Source of the DNA: a virus
Direction: 5' to 3' (one strand)
DNA length: 22,678 bases
Virus record (IMG/VR): IMGVR_UViG_3300043399_000009
Span: 1 to 22,678 of that record
The stretch's first letter is position 1. The number at the start of each line of letters is the position of its first letter. A program made the position numbers and the translations under genes. The notes under the pieces are model-generated. The model was not told the DNA's origin, did no database searches, and saw only the letters and a program-made list of their open reading frames with translations. Shown here piece after piece: positions 7,965-16,083 of this stretch.

Positions 7965-8915
7965 TTATGGCGTGAGGTCGGCAATAATGCCGTGTGCAGC
8001 TTGGTTTTTAACTTCCAAGGTGTACTCAGCCAACAACTGTGTGCTTTCGTTGTCACCAGTCACAGCCAACTCGTTGGTCTGGAAAGGACGCAGGTAAGCA
8101 ACAGCAGCCATGTCGGGGTCAAGCACAAATGCTGTCTCATCGCATGAGTTGGTAGAAGTCATGAAGCGGTTAGGAACAACAGAAATTGTACCGAAATCGC
8201 TCATGTACACATCAGCAGCAGCCACGATTGTGGTTGGGCTGTTAGATGGGGCCATGAAACGCTGAGCAGCGATACCAGCAAAAGCTGAAACAACTTGCTT
8301 GTGTGCAGGGTTGACCATCAACACTTTGGGGTTGCCACCAGAGGCGTAAACGCTCTTAACAACAGATTGCAACAAGGCTTCTGTGAAAGTGCGGTTTGTG
8401 CCGTTTACACGAGCAGTTGTACCCAAAGAACCAGCAACACCATCAGTACCACCAGAGTAGTTGCTGTTCAGCCATGCTTGCAGACCGCCCAATTTACGAG
8501 CAGTAGAGGAGTCACCATTGGCAGCAATCTGGTTGCTCAACAAAGATGTTTCCATGTCACGCTTGATTTCAGCAGAGGCTTTAGCCAACTGATAAGCCTT
8601 TTCAGACTTACGACCAGCTTTGTCAACTGACTGCAAAGTGCCAGAAATCTTGACAGTTTTCTGAGCGATTTGAGTGCGGTTGCCAACACGAGTTGTTGGA
8701 GACATAGTAGCGTCAGATGCTGTTGCACCCTCAACTGCAAAGTTTGACAAAGTAGCAGCAGCCAAGCTGTCAGTCTGCCACTCGTGCAGAACAGCAGTAG
8801 CCTTTGTCTTGCCAATAGAAGACATAAAAGGTGTGTCTGTGGGGCTGATGTTATAGATTACATCAGAAAGGTCTTCGCGCATACCGATAGCGGTATATGT
8901 TTGATATGTAGCCAT
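7965..8915 (-). CDS. Major capsid protein, SU10/DUF5309-type, 316 aa
   Basis: The protein begins MATYQTYTAIGMREDLSDVI and continues YNISPTDTPFMSSIGKTKA, the conserved N-terminal arm of the SU10-like (DUF5309) major capsid family, an HK97-fold protein. Further family features are HEWQTDSLAAA, the GNRTQIAQKTVKISGTLQSV segment, the spine-helix region DMETSLLSNQIAANGDSS, and a C-terminal strand region ending in KNQAAHGIIADLTP. Length is normal for the family. A GGAG ribosome site lies about 8 bases before the ATG. The scaffold gene is directly upstream and a strong terminator directly downstream, the usual arrangement for high capsid expression. Confidence 0.93.
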   Translation of the reverse strand: MATYQTYTAIGMREDLSDVIYNISPTDTPFMSSIGKTKATAVLHEWQTDSLAAATLSNFAVEGATASDATMSPTTRVGNRTQIAQKTVKISGTLQSVDKAGRKSEKAYQLAKASAEIKRDMETSLLSNQIAANGDSSTARKLGGLQAWLNSNYSGGTDGVAGSLGTTARVNGTNRTFTEALLQSVVKSVYASGGNPKVLMVNPAHKQVVSAFAGIAAQRFMAPSNSPTTIVAAADVYMSDFGTISVVPNRFMTSTNSCDETAFVLDPDMAAVAYLRPFQTNELAVTGDNESTQLLAEYTLEVKNQAAHGIIADLTP

Positions 8916-8930
8916 GTTAATACTCCAAAT

Positions 8931-9866
8931 TTAAAAGAATCGTTCAAATGCTTTGGCAGCGTCAGCAACTTTCCCAGTTTCACGCAACCTCTGCATAACC
9001 TGTTTATCTTGTGATGACTTTGTAGGAGGCGCAGAAGTCCCAGAACGCATCATCTTAGGGGCAGCCTGTAGTTTCTTGGTTAACTCAGGTTTGCTCTTTT
9101 GAAGTTGCTCATACTTCATTGCTTTATACAAACTCACCACAGCCCGAGAGTCATAAACGGAACTGAGTTCTTGGTCAGTCCACCCAACAGACTTCGCATA
9201 ATCACGGATTTGTTTCCGAATCGCATCACCCTGTGGCGTAGCCAACTCAGGAATCAGACCAACTAGCTTCTCAGATTCTTGACGGAGATGGTTTTGCAAA
9301 GAGGCTTGTTGCTCGGCTTGTTGCTGTTGTGCAATGCGTTGCTGTTCTTGCCTGACTACTGCTAACTGCTTCTCACGCTGATTCTGTTCAGCTACCGCTA
9401 CGGCATAACCAATAGGGTCTGTTTCCTTTAGAACATCTAAGTCCACACCCTTATTTTGCTGCGTAAGGAAGCTATCCAATGCTTGCAACTTCTGGGCATA
9501 TGCCTGTCGTTCTTGTTTCACCTGCTCTAAGTGAATACGCTCTGCTTCTACAGCTTTGCGTTGTTCAGCTAAAGCCTGAGACTTTTTCGTGTAATCTACA
9601 CCTTGCTGATAACCTTTAATGAGTTCTTCTTCGTCAACTTCAATCTCCTCACCAGCAGCTTTGACTTTATATCTAGGCTTTGGTTGCTCGACTTCTTCTT
9701 CCTCAGAATACTCGGCATCAGCTTCATCAGACGCTTGTAGTTCCTCTGGCTGTTCTTCGGTTTGGCCTTGTTCGGCTTCCTCTGAATCACCCATCAGTCC
9801 CATTAACGCTGAAGCGGCTTGGTTTACATCTAGGCTTTCACTCCCTTGTGGGTTGGTGTTTTCCAT
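8931..9866 (-). CDS. Capsid scaffolding protein, 311 aa
   Basis: The N-terminal 65 residues are extremely acidic (runs such as EEAEQGQTEEQPEELQ and EYSEEEEVEQ). Next comes a conserved short segment (RYKVKAAGEEIEVDEEELIK, then GYQQGVDYTKKSQALAEQRK) that recurs in podoviral scaffolds. Residues about 90-200 form a long Gln/Glu/Ala-rich coiled coil, and the C-terminus is basic (KKLQAAPKMMRSG) before a final helix ending AFERFF, suited to bind the coat protein. No protease motif is visible. Location immediately ahead of the capsid gene supports the role: it would guide procapsid assembly and leave before DNA filling. Confidence 0.88.
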   Translation of the reverse strand: MENTNPQGSESLDVNQAASALMGLMGDSEEAEQGQTEEQPEELQASDEADAEYSEEEEVEQPKPRYKVKAAGEEIEVDEEELIKGYQQGVDYTKKSQALAEQRKAVEAERIHLEQVKQERQAYAQKLQALDSFLTQQNKGVDLDVLKETDPIGYAVAVAEQNQREKQLAVVRQEQQRIAQQQQAEQQASLQNHLRQESEKLVGLIPELATPQGDAIRKQIRDYAKSVGWTDQELSSVYDSRAVVSLYKAMKYEQLQKSKPELTKKLQAAPKMMRSGTSAPPTKSSQDKQVMQRLRETGKVADAAKAFERFF

Positions 9867-9880
9867 TTGTCATCTCAAAA

Positions 9881-9924
9881 ATCGCCAGACACCTTCTGGA
9901 CGGAGGTGTAGCCCATAGGCTACA
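9881..9924 (-). promoter_or_regulatory. Competing hairpins in the leader of the scaffold gene
   Basis: Between the 79-aa gene and the scaffold gene there is a 7-bp hairpin, TGTAGCC-CATA-GGCTACA (9907-9924), covering the end of the 79-aa gene. Next to it ACACCT (9889-9894) can pair with AGGTGT (9904-9909), while CCAGA (9885-9889) can pair with TCTGG (9895-9899); these last two exclude each other. On the minus strand the CCAGA/TCTGG stem is followed by CGATTTTT. This could be a weak terminator or attenuator. Confidence 0.4.
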
Positions 9925-10159
9925 GAATCTTCCACTTCTTCTCTCTAATCACAGTTTCCGAGGCTAAGCCTTCTAGGTGTCCTGTAATTAGTTCTAATGT
10001 CTTTATGTGCCTGTAAGCGTCTTCACGCCTATCAGATTCTTCTGCACTTGTGTTAATTATTACACTAATCTGCTCTTTTTTCAAATTATCTATGACATCT
10101 TTGAAAAAGTCATCATTTAGTAAGTTCTTAGCCCATTGTGCGAGCAGGTGCTTGTCCAT
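9920..10159 (-). CDS. Small phage protein of unknown function, 79 aa
   Basis: The product (MDKHLLAQWAKNLLNDDFFK ... SETVIREKKWKIL) is charged and mostly helical, with a central IKTLELITGHLEGLA helix. Small proteins of this size, with a 'DDxF' start and a 'R-DAY-xIKxLE' core, are commonly encoded between portal and scaffold genes in podoviruses. The start overlaps the end of the repeat-rich virion gene by 32 bases and no other gene fills 9920-10127. It may be a head-assembly accessory, but nothing in the sequence proves a function. Confidence 0.78.
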   Translation of the reverse strand: MDKHLLAQWAKNLLNDDFFKDVIDNLKKEQISVIINTSAEESDRREDAYRHIKTLELITGHLEGLASETVIREKKWKIL

Positions 10160-11786
10160 ATTGGTTTTGTATTCCAGAAATAATGTCGTTGATACTCAGA
10201 CTACTTGCAGGAGGCATACCTTGCTTGCTACCCAAGATACCCATCAAATCGTTGTAACTCAGGTTTGATGGCTGTGAGTATTGCACAGGTGCTGGCACTT
10301 TGCCATAGTTGGGGTCTAGGAACTTCTCCCATTGAGTGCCAATCAACAGATTACGATTGCCAAAGTTAATTGGAGGCAACTGTGTAAATGGCGCAACAGT
10401 TGGTTTGGGAGGAGTTGCCCAACTTTCTGGAACAGGAACAATTGGATACTGAGTAGCACCACCACCAGACATTGCACTACCTGCACCAAGCAGACCAGCA
10501 GCAGTTAAACCAAGTTGAGCAGCCCTAATTGGGTCAATAGTAGTTGTTTTTTCAGCAGTTACTGGTGTTACTTCCAATGGCACACTTGGTTGAATCAATG
10601 GAATCGTTGCAGCAGTAACAGCATCTGTAATGCTTGATGGTTTTTGAGCAGTAATGGTCTGTGTTGGGACAGTTGTTGGTGTTGTTACTGTTGGAGTAGT
10701 TACAGGTGTTGTAGCCACAATAGCATTAACAATATCTTGAGTTGTTATAGGCTTTTGCGCTGTGATAGTTTGTGTAGGAACTGTAGAAGTCGTTACAGCA
10801 GTAGTTGTAGGCAATGTAGCTGTAATAGCGTTAATTACTTCTTGTGTCGTTACTGGTCTGTTGCTAGTTACAACTTGTTCAGCAACAGTCTGAGCCTGAG
10901 TAGGTGTGACTGTTGGAAGCGTTGCAGTAATGGCATTAACCACTTCTTGCACAGTAGCAGGTCTGTTCCCTGTTACTTCTACATTAGCCAAATTAGCAGG
11001 AGTTTTTACATTAGCAGCAATCTGGCTATTAACCAAATCAATTGCAGCTTGGTCAGTCATCTGTGTTTTAGGCGCAGAAACATTGACTGTTGGAGTGGTA
11101 GAAGCAATAGTGCTTAATACGTTGCTCAATGATGGAGTAGTAGGCGCAGTGATAGAAACAGTACCACTATCTGTAACTGGAGTTGATACAGCAGTAGGAG
11201 TAAATATTGATGAGCCACCAGCATTAGTGATGAAGTCATCAATCTGAGCATTTGTTAAACCTGCTCGTTTCAAATCATTGATGAAGTTTGTTTCTGTGGC
11301 ATCTGCAATCTGCTCTGGAGTCATGTTATTAAAGTCAACAGGAACATCCATAGAAGCAATATAGTTATTCAGTTCACGCCCCAAATAACCACCAGCACCA
11401 CCAAGCAAAGCAGCACGAGCAATATCTTGTGCGCTTCCACCAGTTACAGCTTGTGTACCACCACCGATTGCAGCACCTGTAGCACCAGACAAAGCAGAAC
11501 CTGTCAGACCTGTTGCACCACCAATCAAGTTAGAGATAAATGGCAAACCAACAGTAGATGCAGCCAAACCAATAACAGGGGCTGCTGCTCTTAACAAGCC
11601 TTGGTCACCACCACCTGCAAAAGTACCAGATGCAATGACTTCGCCAGTCTTAGGATTGTATGTTTCCCATACAGCAGGATTATCTGGATTAGTCCTAGTT
11701 AAATACATTAACTCAGGCAATGCATCAATCTGTTCTTGAATGTCATCACCCTCAATGACACGATTAGTAGTTCTTGAAACAGCCAT
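10128..11786 (-). CDS. Repeat-rich virion-type protein, 552 aa, unknown function
   Basis: Three zones are visible. Residues 1-60 form a folded head (MAVSRTTNRVIEGDDIQEQI, with YNPKTGEVIASGTFAGGG). Residues about 60-145 are Gly/Ala/Leu-rich and weakly hydrophobic (GLLRAAAPVIGLAASTVGL), compatible with membrane association. Residues about 195-410 are extremely Thr/Val/Pro/Ala-rich and hold four imperfect units of the form T-x-(N/Q)-(R/K)-P-x-x-x-(Q/T)-(E/D)-x-V-N-A-I. The C-terminus is Pro-rich. It begins 2 bases after the portal stop and lies among head genes, so a minor head or ejected protein is likely. The same gene position in related phages often carries Gly/Ala-rich proteins without known activity. 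Confidence 0.75.
   Translation of the reverse strand: MAVSRTTNRVIEGDDIQEQIDALPELMYLTRTNPDNPAVWETYNPKTGEVIASGTFAGGGDQGLLRAAAPVIGLAASTVGLPFISNLIGGATGLTGSALSGATGAAIGGGTQAVTGGSAQDIARAALLGGAGGYLGRELNNYIASMDVPVDFNNMTPEQIADATETNFINDLKRAGLTNAQIDDFITNAGGSSIFTPTAVSTPVTDSGTVSITAPTTPSLSNVLSTIASTTPTVNVSAPKTQMTDQAAIDLVNSQIAANVKTPANLANVEVTGNRPATVQEVVNAITATLPTVTPTQAQTVAEQVVTSNRPVTTQEVINAITATLPTTTAVTTSTVPTQTITAQKPITTQDIVNAIVATTPVTTPTVTTPTTVPTQTITAQKPSSITDAVTAATIPLIQPSVPLEVTPVTAEKTTTIDPIRAAQLGLTAAGLLGAGSAMSGGGATQYPIVPVPESWATPPKPTVAPFTQLPPINFGNRNLLIGTQWEKFLDPNYGKVPAPVQYSQPSNLSYNDLMGILGSKQGMPPASSLSINDIISGIQNQYGQAPARTMG
10599..10979 (-). repeat. Four imperfect repeats of about 35 codons in the 552-aa gene
   Basis: Protein units start near residues 270 (EVTGNRPATVQEVVNAITAT), 305 (VVTSNRPVTTQEVINAITAT), 338 (TQTITAQKPITTQDIVNAIV) and 375 (TQTITAQKPSSITDAVTAAT). 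Spacing is 33-37 residues, joined by Thr/Val/Pro linkers. The first two units resemble each other most and the last two resemble each other most, which suggests stepwise duplication. Confidence 0.75.
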
Positions 11787-11788
11787 GA

Positions 11789-13921
11789 TTAGCCCTTAAT
11801 CTCTACGTTAGATGTAATGCCAGCACCAATTTTCATTGCTTTCAATTGGGCTTCTGCTTCAAACTCTTGTTGCTTCATAGCAAAGTAAGCCTGTTGTTTC
11901 TCACGCTCAAGCATTAACTTAGCAGCTTCTTTCTCACGCATCAATTGCATCTCAAGAGCAGCCTTCTGTTGTGCCATCTCCATGTCAATCTGTTGTTGCT
12001 GTTGCTTCAACTGAATGTCAGCTTGTGCTTTAGCTTGGTTAGCTTGAATCTCAGCCTGAGTACGAGCCATGATTGCTTGCACTTCTGGAGGCATTTGCTG
12101 TGGCTGTGGAGGAGGATTCGAGAGCATCTGGTCTTGCTCTGGTGTGATTGGCTTGTAGAACTCAGCAGAATCCTTAAAGCCAGCAATCTCAACCATGCGT
12201 CCCAAGGTAGAACGATATTGAGCAGGTGAAACGTAAGGATTGGCAGGGCCGTACTGAGCAATCAACTGCTCTTGTTTAGCCAGAACCATTGACAACATAG
12301 CCATCTGCTCTTGTCGGTTACCAGCACCCAAACCAACATTGATAGCCACATCGTATTGGTTAGCCCATGTACGAGGGTCAAACTCTACGAATTCACCACG
12401 CATACGCACCAAACGAGGCTTGTCTTGGTACTTGCAAAGCAGATGCAAGATGCCTTGGAACAAAGACTTAACACCAGTCTCTGCAAAGATTCGAGCCATC
12501 AGTTCAATCTTACCTGCGCCAGCTTGTTGCATCGAGGCAACTGCTGCTGCTGTAACATTCTGCAAGATGGCAGGGTCAAGACCTTGTGAAGCATCAGACA
12601 CACCAGTACGCTTAGACTGGACTGTATCCAAGTACTGAAGCATTGGGAAAGCCTGAGATGCCACATTCTGCACAACCAGTTGTTGAACAGCATTAGGAGA
12701 CTTGGCACGAATAACACCACCTGCGGTAGATGTAAGCAAGTCATCAAGGTTTACCTGACCTTCAACAGCAACTACTCGTGCGTTGTTTGTCAGATATAAG
12801 TTATCCAACATCTGACGAGTGATAGTAGTCTTAATCAGTTGCAAGTCAGTTGTTCGGTCAGCAAGTGAGTTGCCAAAGAACTTGTGAGGAATTGGAATAG
12901 GGCAGATTGAGTGGAATGGAACATAGTCCACTTCCTCAACCATTTCCTTACCATCTTCATCTTGCAGAATCTCGTTTGAAGCGTAGAAAACCTGAGTCAG
13001 AGTAGCAATGCCTTTGCCATTCATGTCAGTTTTGACATAGCACTCAAAGACCTCAATCTCTTGCATTGATGGGTCATCAGTCTGCACTTGGTAAGGCTGC
13101 TCACCAGCAGAATAACGAGCAACTCGCTCTGGCGTATATGCCAAAGCATCATCCATCTGCAAGCCTTCAACTTGCTTCTTGTTGAAACCCATAGCAATCA
13201 AGTCACTACGAGTCAACATCTGACGATGGGCTACGAATGGAGAATCGGCAATAGTACGAGCCTTCTTGCTAATCAAGAACTCCTCTGGAGGAACATTCTC
13301 AATCGTTACTTTGCCTGATTTTTTACGCTTTTGGACTACGACATTGTGCGTAGAACCCATGACTGGCATACCAGTTGGGTCAATGACTGGCTGTCCCATT
13401 GGGTCATAGATTGGAAACTCTGTCGTATCTTGCTCGACAATTTCCATGCTCTCATCACTCATCAGCATTGCTAACTCGTCATCAGACAAGTCATAGTAAC
13501 GCTCTTTAGTAATGTCTTCTTTGTTTTCCCAATATGCTTTTAGGATGCCGTTCTTCTGCATCAAGGCATCTTTGAACCAATCATGCAGAATGGCTACGCC
13601 TTCGTTGTCACGCAAGAATACCCAATTGCAGTAGTCTGTGGCTTGCTTTGCGGAGGCTTCGTCTTGTGGGCCTTGTGGCTCAAAGATAACAATATTGTCT
13701 GAGCCTGTGAAAATACGAACTAAGCTAGGTAACGCACCATCAATCGCTTCTGCTACTTCTCCAGTAACGATTTGAGACTTACCCTCAACTTCATTACCAT
13801 ATGGCTGTCGTAGATACGCTTCCAGAGCCTGTTTGCGCTGGTCAACAGTTTCAGTCTCAATGTAGCCAATAGCATCATCAATCTCTGCCTGTAGGATTGA
13901 CTTCAGTTCGTTCTGTTGCAT
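11789..13921 (-). CDS. Portal protein, 710 aa
   Basis: The N-terminus (LKSILQAEIDDAIGYIETET, then RKQALEAYLRQPYGNEVEG and SQIVTGEVAEAIDGALPSLV) is the recognisable opening of a large portal family of podoviruses. Further conserved parts are IVIFEPQGPQDEASAKQATD, the PPEEFLISKKA turn, the long helix LQLIKTTITRQMLDNLYLTN, and GLDPAILQNVTAAAVASMQQ near the channel. From about residue 605 the tail is a Pro/Gln-rich linker and a Gln/Ala/Lys/Glu coiled coil of nearly 90 residues, resembling a portal barrel or internal extension. A dodecamer at the packaging vertex would hold terminase during packaging and the gp11-like adaptor afterwards. AAGGA precedes the ATG at 13921. Confidence 0.93.
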   Translation of the reverse strand: MQQNELKSILQAEIDDAIGYIETETVDQRKQALEAYLRQPYGNEVEGKSQIVTGEVAEAIDGALPSLVRIFTGSDNIVIFEPQGPQDEASAKQATDYCNWVFLRDNEGVAILHDWFKDALMQKNGILKAYWENKEDITKERYYDLSDDELAMLMSDESMEIVEQDTTEFPIYDPMGQPVIDPTGMPVMGSTHNVVVQKRKKSGKVTIENVPPEEFLISKKARTIADSPFVAHRQMLTRSDLIAMGFNKKQVEGLQMDDALAYTPERVARYSAGEQPYQVQTDDPSMQEIEVFECYVKTDMNGKGIATLTQVFYASNEILQDEDGKEMVEEVDYVPFHSICPIPIPHKFFGNSLADRTTDLQLIKTTITRQMLDNLYLTNNARVVAVEGQVNLDDLLTSTAGGVIRAKSPNAVQQLVVQNVASQAFPMLQYLDTVQSKRTGVSDASQGLDPAILQNVTAAAVASMQQAGAGKIELMARIFAETGVKSLFQGILHLLCKYQDKPRLVRMRGEFVEFDPRTWANQYDVAINVGLGAGNRQEQMAMLSMVLAKQEQLIAQYGPANPYVSPAQYRSTLGRMVEIAGFKDSAEFYKPITPEQDQMLSNPPPQPQQMPPEVQAIMARTQAEIQANQAKAQADIQLKQQQQQIDMEMAQQKAALEMQLMREKEAAKLMLEREKQQAYFAMKQQEFEAEAQLKAMKIGAGITSNVEIKG

Positions 13922-14057
13922 TTTTGTCCTTTGGAGGGCGTCCCATTCGGGGTTTGTCCGATTTTAACTCCTTAATGACATTTTCCAACATTTCGATTCT
14001 TAATTCAAGTTCTTTTACTTTAGGTGCTAAATTAGTACCTTGACGCTCTAAATACAT
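13878..14057 (-). CDS. Small coiled-coil protein between terminase and portal, 59 aa
   Basis: This frame fills the 135-base gap between large terminase and portal, overlapping the portal start by 44 bases. With the ATG at 14057 it overlaps the terminase stop as TGATG, typical for this genome; the frame could also open at 14069 (MDCLMYLER) but without better signals. The product has a heptad-like helix (KVKELELRIEMLENVIKELK) followed by a basic linker containing GRPPKDK, an AT-hook-like motif, and an unstructured tail. I do not recognise a family. Coiled coil plus minor-groove motif suggests an oligomeric DNA-binding accessory to packaging, which is only inference. Confidence 0.65.
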   Translation of the reverse strand: MYLERQGTNLAPKVKELELRIEMLENVIKELKSDKPRMGRPPKDKNATERTEVNPTGRD

Positions 14058-15484
14058 CAGACAATCCATTTCGGTGCTGAGTTAATCGGTTTACCCCAAG
14101 CGTTTGGACGCACTTGAGACACTTGAACGGCATACCTACGCATCATGTAGGCATATCGTGTGGCATCCAATAAGTCTTCTTTTAACTTATGAATCTTTCC
14201 ATTTTCATCCCTGTGATACTGGATAAATTCTTCAAACCAGTCTCTTAATCCTGAGAAAACCTTGAATCTACCAGTAACCATTAGGTCTCGCAGCTCCATC
14301 AAACCAACTTCTACACCATTACCACCATCAGGCCATGTAGCGTGCTCATGGAGCATATTAAATCCTGCATCAATGTAGTACTGCTTAAGTTGAGTAGTAC
14401 TGCCTTTTTCAGTCTGTAATCCATCCAAAGGCCAAGCTGTTGGCACATTCTCAGACCAATTCTTTGTTGCTCCCCAAGCCTGAGCAGGAGTCATGCCTCT
14501 AGCCTTCCATGCTTTAGACAAGTAAAAAGTATCGGAATCCTTATCCCATAACAATTGAACTTGAGCTTGTGGGTGGTCATAACCAAAGTCACAGCCATCA
14601 ATAACAAAGAAATGCTCTGGTGCTTCAAATGGGTCACAAGAGATAAGTTCTTCAGAAAAGTCGTAGATTCGACCATGGCCCAACATTGGAACACCACGAG
14701 TACGCATCTCTCTCTGATGGACAGGGAATGAAGCCAATAACTCTGTTTTTACTTTTTCGCTTAGGTGAGGAGCATCATCCCATCCCTTTTGCATACAGAA
14801 TTGTGCGCTTGATGGTGAATCCATAAACTGAATAACCAACTCAGTTCTACCATTCTCAGGAGTAAATGTAAGGATTCCTCGGCCTCCGTCACCTCTGTCG
14901 CCAGTAGCTGTACGCACTAAAACCTGCGGGAAAATAGTTCTATCTCTTGGCTCTTCGTCAATGTGAAACCAGTCAACAGCATCACCCATCAATGCGTGTT
15001 GGCCTTGAGAGTAGCTCCAAAACTGGATTGTGGATGTACTTCCAGATTTATGCTTTACAAATACAGACCGCAGAGCATTAGTCGTTCCAGCCATTGATTC
15101 AGTACCAATGATTCTTTCTGTAGGAATTAGACCGCCAGCGTATTTATCGCCTTGTTTTTTGCCAACAATTGCTGCTTGCAACAAGTCTCGGGTCTTTTCA
15201 CCAGAGTAGCCAAGACACCAAATTAGTGGGGCATGGTCAAATTTATGCCCATTCCAGTCATCAGGATAGTCTCCTAACGCATGAATAGCATCTACATAAG
15301 TCCCAAGGAATGTCTTGCCAATACGATTAGCTGCAATTAAGCAGCATTGTGAGTATTGACCAGTAGCGCCGATAAATTCTTGTTGCCAACCATAAAGGCT
15401 TTCAAAAACATATTTATATCGGTATTCGTACTGCCTGCGCTTCTTTTCCTCAAGAAGCAATAGAAGTTCTAATTTATCTTCCAT
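14057..15484 (-). CDS. terL: Terminase large subunit (packaging ATPase-nuclease), 475 aa
   Basis: The ATPase domain has YGWQQEFIGA as the adenine-binding region, a variant Walker A AANRIGKT (residues 51-58) and a Walker B with catalytic carboxylates VDWFHIDEEP (residues 170-179). A coupling-type segment TFTPENG follows at about 207. The nuclease domain carries IDGCDFGYDHP (D296, D299), a middle acidic site near D354 and EDLLDATRYAY (D437/D440) at the end, as in RNase H-like terminase nucleases. Length is typical. It overlaps the small-subunit gene by 11 bases. It would cut and drive phage DNA into the procapsid through the portal; whether packaging is headful or site-specific cannot be decided here. 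Confidence 0.95.
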   Translation of the reverse strand: MEDKLELLLLLEEKKRRQYEYRYKYVFESLYGWQQEFIGATGQYSQCCLIAANRIGKTFLGTYVDAIHALGDYPDDWNGHKFDHAPLIWCLGYSGEKTRDLLQAAIVGKKQGDKYAGGLIPTERIIGTESMAGTTNALRSVFVKHKSGSTSTIQFWSYSQGQHALMGDAVDWFHIDEEPRDRTIFPQVLVRTATGDRGDGGRGILTFTPENGRTELVIQFMDSPSSAQFCMQKGWDDAPHLSEKVKTELLASFPVHQREMRTRGVPMLGHGRIYDFSEELISCDPFEAPEHFFVIDGCDFGYDHPQAQVQLLWDKDSDTFYLSKAWKARGMTPAQAWGATKNWSENVPTAWPLDGLQTEKGSTTQLKQYYIDAGFNMLHEHATWPDGGNGVEVGLMELRDLMVTGRFKVFSGLRDWFEEFIQYHRDENGKIHKLKEDLLDATRYAYMMRRYAVQVSQVRPNAWGKPINSAPKWIV

Positions 15485-15839
15485 TTATTGCAAGCATCGC
15501 AGCATTTATCTTTGCATCTAACTCGTCTTCAGACAAATTAGTAATCTCAAGCGCACCACCATCTTTGCCTGTAACTTCAGTACGAGCCAACTTTGGCGTT
15601 GCGTATTCAGCTAACTTAGCAATCATGTCTAAGGCTTTGTAAGGGTCAGGACGAATCTCTCGGTCTGGGTCTCCCTCGGCAACTAATTCTAGCCACCTAG
15701 AGACGTTTTGAGAGTTGTCCTCTAGTAAACATCTAACTGTCTCTCTAAACTCGTTAGTGACCCGATTAACAGCTCCTTTGGGTCTTCCTCGACCTTTATT
15801 AGTCAAGTTCTCGGATTTTCCCGCCTCTAATTTATTCAT
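15474..15839 (-). CDS. terS: Probable terminase small subunit, 121 aa
   Basis: The first 30 residues are basic (NLTNKGRGRPKGAVNRVTNE), with an AT-hook-like RGRPKG, and are followed by helices (FRETVRCLLEDNSQNVSRWL, PYKALDMIAKLAEYATPKLA) and a C-terminal acidic helix. This layout, a DNA-binding N-terminus then an oligomerising helical body, and the place directly before the large subunit with an 11-base overlap, support a small terminase that recognises packaging DNA. The N-terminal GRPKG-xN-xxT pattern is common in small subunits of this type. The ATG at 15839 has AGGAG about 10 bases ahead. It appears to be the first gene of the late transcript. Confidence 0.8.
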   Translation of the reverse strand: MNKLEAGKSENLTNKGRGRPKGAVNRVTNEFRETVRCLLEDNSQNVSRWLELVAEGDPDREIRPDPYKALDMIAKLAEYATPKLARTEVTGKDGGALEITNLSEDELDAKINAAMLAINGR

Positions 15840-15868
15840 TTTGTTTGACTCCTCTAGGGTTGGTCAAG

Positions 15869-15906
15869 GTTAGTATCTACTCACAATGAGTAGAGTTAGT
15901 ATATCA
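15869..15906 (-). promoter_or_regulatory. Candidate late promoter with overlapping palindromic operator
   Basis: On the minus strand TGATATACT (15906-15898) is an extended -10 element; its TGA is also the stop codon of the gene before. No -35 consensus is visible. A perfect 8-bp-arm palindrome, TCTACTCA-CAA-TGAGTAGA (15876-15894), covers the expected start point. GTTAGTAT occurs at 15869-15876 and 15895-15902 as direct repeats around it. Without a T-run it is not a terminator; an operator or a 5' stem-loop is likely. The small terminase start is about 60 bases downstream. Confidence 0.55.
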
Positions 15907-16083
15907 CTTGCCTTTTTTCTTCATTACTTTCTCAGCAGAACTAAGGGCAATGGCAATCGCTTGGTCACGGCTTTTTACAACCTTGCCACCTTTGCCAGAA
16001 TGGAGAGTACCTTCTTTGTACTCACCCATTACTTTGCCAATTTTCTTCTGACCAGCTTTTGTCATTTTCATGTTGTTCACCAT
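15904..16083 (-). CDS. Small basic protein, DUF6496-like, about 59 aa
   Basis: The core (KKIGKVMGEYKEGTLHSGKG, then VVKSRDQAIAIALSSAEKVM) matches the small DUF6496-type family, which occurs in bacteria and phages and usually has about 60 residues. The end is strongly basic (MKKKGK). I set the start at ATG 16083, which has AAGGA close by and overlaps the previous stop by 7 bases. ATG 16071 (MKMTKAG) with GGTGA ahead is about as good, so the first four residues are uncertain. The product is probably DNA- or RNA-binding from its charge; its function is unknown. The stop codon forms part of the candidate late promoter. Confidence 0.78.
   Translation of the reverse strand: MVNNMKMTKAGQKKIGKVMGEYKEGTLHSGKGGKVVKSRDQAIAIALSSAEKVMKKKGK

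Noticed and set aside
241-8260. Met-Ala-Pro encoded with ATGGCCCC at several places
   Set aside because: The same GGGGCC string recurs at about 270, 590, 1760 and 8250, but four cases are too few to claim codon selection.
9619-9918. Plus-strand 99-codon Ser-rich frame
   Set aside because: It mirrors the acidic GAA/GAG run of the scaffold gene and has no independent support.
10644-11117. Plus-strand 157-codon frame, Cys/Ser/Tyr-rich
   Set aside because: It is the complement of the Thr/Val repeat block; its odd composition follows from the repeats.
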